Positions 62,938 through 64,000 of a stretch of 64,000 bases of DNA are shown piece by piece. The DNA is taken from the NCBI GenBank assembly GCA_905182995.1, contig CAJJDP010000107.1, positions 159,818-223,817 of the forward strand, written 5' to 3'. Origin of the DNA: Paramecium octaurelia (Eukaryota; Ciliophora; Oligohymenophorea; Peniculida; Parameciidae). Made by a program: the position numbers and the translations under genes. The notes below the pieces were generated by a model. That model was not told the origin of the DNA and searched no databases. It saw nothing but the letters and a program-made list of their open reading frames with translations. Each line of letters starts with the position of its first letter. The stretch's first letter is position 1.

Positions 62938-63513
62938 ATGAATTCGATTCCTAAATAAATTAAGAATATCCTAAGAGTGGAAATTTTACTCATATGTGTC
63001 TTGATCATGTTGAACATCACACTATACTTCCTGAATATAGCTGAGAACAAATTACAAACTTGTTAATTGTCATTCAACGCTATAGAAAGATGCTATGATT
63101 TCGATAATCAATTGATCTACAAACAAAGAATGACTAGGTCACAATGCGATTATTGCACAGTGTTGTTATGGTTAATGCCCTCTAATATTGTGATGCTGTT
63201 TATGATGACTCTCATAATTATTAATAAAGGTAGGTATTACATTAAAAATTTTATGAATAAATTGCATTTAGTGGAAATAATCTATTTTGGCTTGTAATTT
63301 GTATATAATCTTTTTATACTATTCTATATTTTTAAAATGCCAATAAATTAAAATTATAGAACCAAATTGGCACCCTTGATAATCCTATTCATTGAATCCT
63401 TAATCAATTGTTTTATTTGCATTCTAATTAGGATCGATTAAATCTATACCATCAATTATCTACGTGAAACAAATAAGAAAGAAACCCAAATGTAAATTTA
63501 GCTTTTAGTGTGA
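62938..63513 (+). CDS. Four-helix membrane protein (191 aa)
   Basis: Intronless, ATG 62938-62940 to TGA 63511-63513. Hydrophobic helices: VEILLICVLIMLNITLYFL, VLLWLMPSNIVMLFMMTLII, LVEIIYFGLQFVYNLFILF and LAPLIILFIESLINCFICI. The loop between helices 1 and 2 holds four Cys (TCQLSFNAIERCYDF, SQCDYC), suggesting a lumenal or extracellular disulfide-bonded loop, as in tetraspanin-like topologies, but the tetraspanin CCG motif is absent. No family assigned. Confidence 0.7.
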
Positions 63514-63643
63514 TAATATAAAAGTATTATTGATAAAATTACTTATTATCACAATATGTTGATATTTATTAATTATCCGATTAAAAGGGAGAGGAGACAG
63601 GAGTGATAGAGAATTCGTTTTTTGATCATAATAATATTAAATT

Positions 63644-63958
63644 ATGAAATATTTGTTAATTCCTGCTACCATATATTTTTTAGTCACAGGATGGTACTTG
63701 TTTATCGAAGCTAAATTGCCATATTACCCTTTTTAGCATCTGCTTGAATTCACTCCGAATGTATAATAAATAAATCTATTACCTAAGCATGCTATTTAGG
63801 CATTATTCGCAGTTGCATTAGGATTATGTATTGTTATTGACAACCAAAAACTGCTTATGGCATTTCTATTTATAGGTGTAGCTGATCTCTCATTGATTGT
63901 CAGACAATGTTTTAAATTGGAAATGCAGGAACTTAGTGAAGCATTATAGCAGTATTGA
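63644..63958 (+). CDS. Small three-helix membrane protein (104 aa)
   Basis: Intronless, ATG 63644-63646 to TGA 63956-63958, 42 bp before the window end. Hydrophobic segments: YLLIPATIYFLVTGWYLFI, AIQALFAVALGLCIVI and LLMAFLFIGVADLSLIV. The C-terminus is short and charged (KLEMQELSEALQQY). No family recognised; size and topology recall small ER or mitochondrial membrane proteins. Confidence 0.65.
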
Positions 63959-64000
63959 TACATCCTAAATATTTGAAAGTGTTGGATACAAGACAGTGAT

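Overview
This is a gene-dense, AT-rich stretch of a ciliate macronuclear genome, almost certainly Paramecium or a close relative. Three signs support this. Long conserved proteins only read through if TAA and TAG are glutamine and TGA is the sole stop. Dozens of introns are only about 19-37 nt long and run GTA..TAG. Neighbouring genes are often separated by only 20-100 bp, and some divergent start codons lie 17-21 bp apart. The standard genetic code would shred nearly every gene here. I saw no telomeric repeats, CRISPR arrays, rRNA, tRNA or mobile elements.

Layout. 0-5.3 kb: rhodanese-domain gene end, a tubulin-deglutamylase-type cytosolic carboxypeptidase, a coiled-coil protein, a B-box/SPRY-like protein and a small protein. 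5.5-12 kb: a ZnF-UBP ubiquitin protease, a Bax-inhibitor/lifeguard protein, a VHS-like plus adaptin-ear adaptor, and a multi-pass membrane protein. 12-20 kb: a double-thioredoxin-fold/ZZ protein, an unresolved membrane gene, an Aha1/Hch1-type Hsp90 co-chaperone, a Polo-like kinase and a VPS11 gene lacking its beta-propeller half. 20-30 kb: B-box/WD40, ankyrin, TRF4-type nucleotidyltransferase, a tandem pair of Cys-rich paralogues and a LIN9/ALWAYS EARLY homologue. 30-42 kb: an alpha-solenoid protein, small genes, an F-box/dynein-stalk protein fused in frame downstream of a truncated farnesyltransferase beta, CS-domain, BAP31, WD40 and LRR proteins. 42-52 kb: a CDPK with a degenerate catalytic loop and Q-rich tail, U2AF35, an NDR kinase and a large unidentified protein. 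52-64 kb: ankyrin, Cys-rich surface protein, a degenerate reading frame, another solenoid protein, a long EF-hand-like protein and several small membrane proteins.

There is no single dedicated pathway or operon. The genes are ordinary eukaryotic housekeeping and regulatory genes (trafficking, ubiquitin, Ca2+/kinase signalling, splicing, cilia). Points worth a second look are unusual domain architectures and truncated or degenerate genes. Exon models were built by eye. Where exon lengths sum to whole codons between the chosen start and TGA, I regard the model as good; unresolved models are marked.
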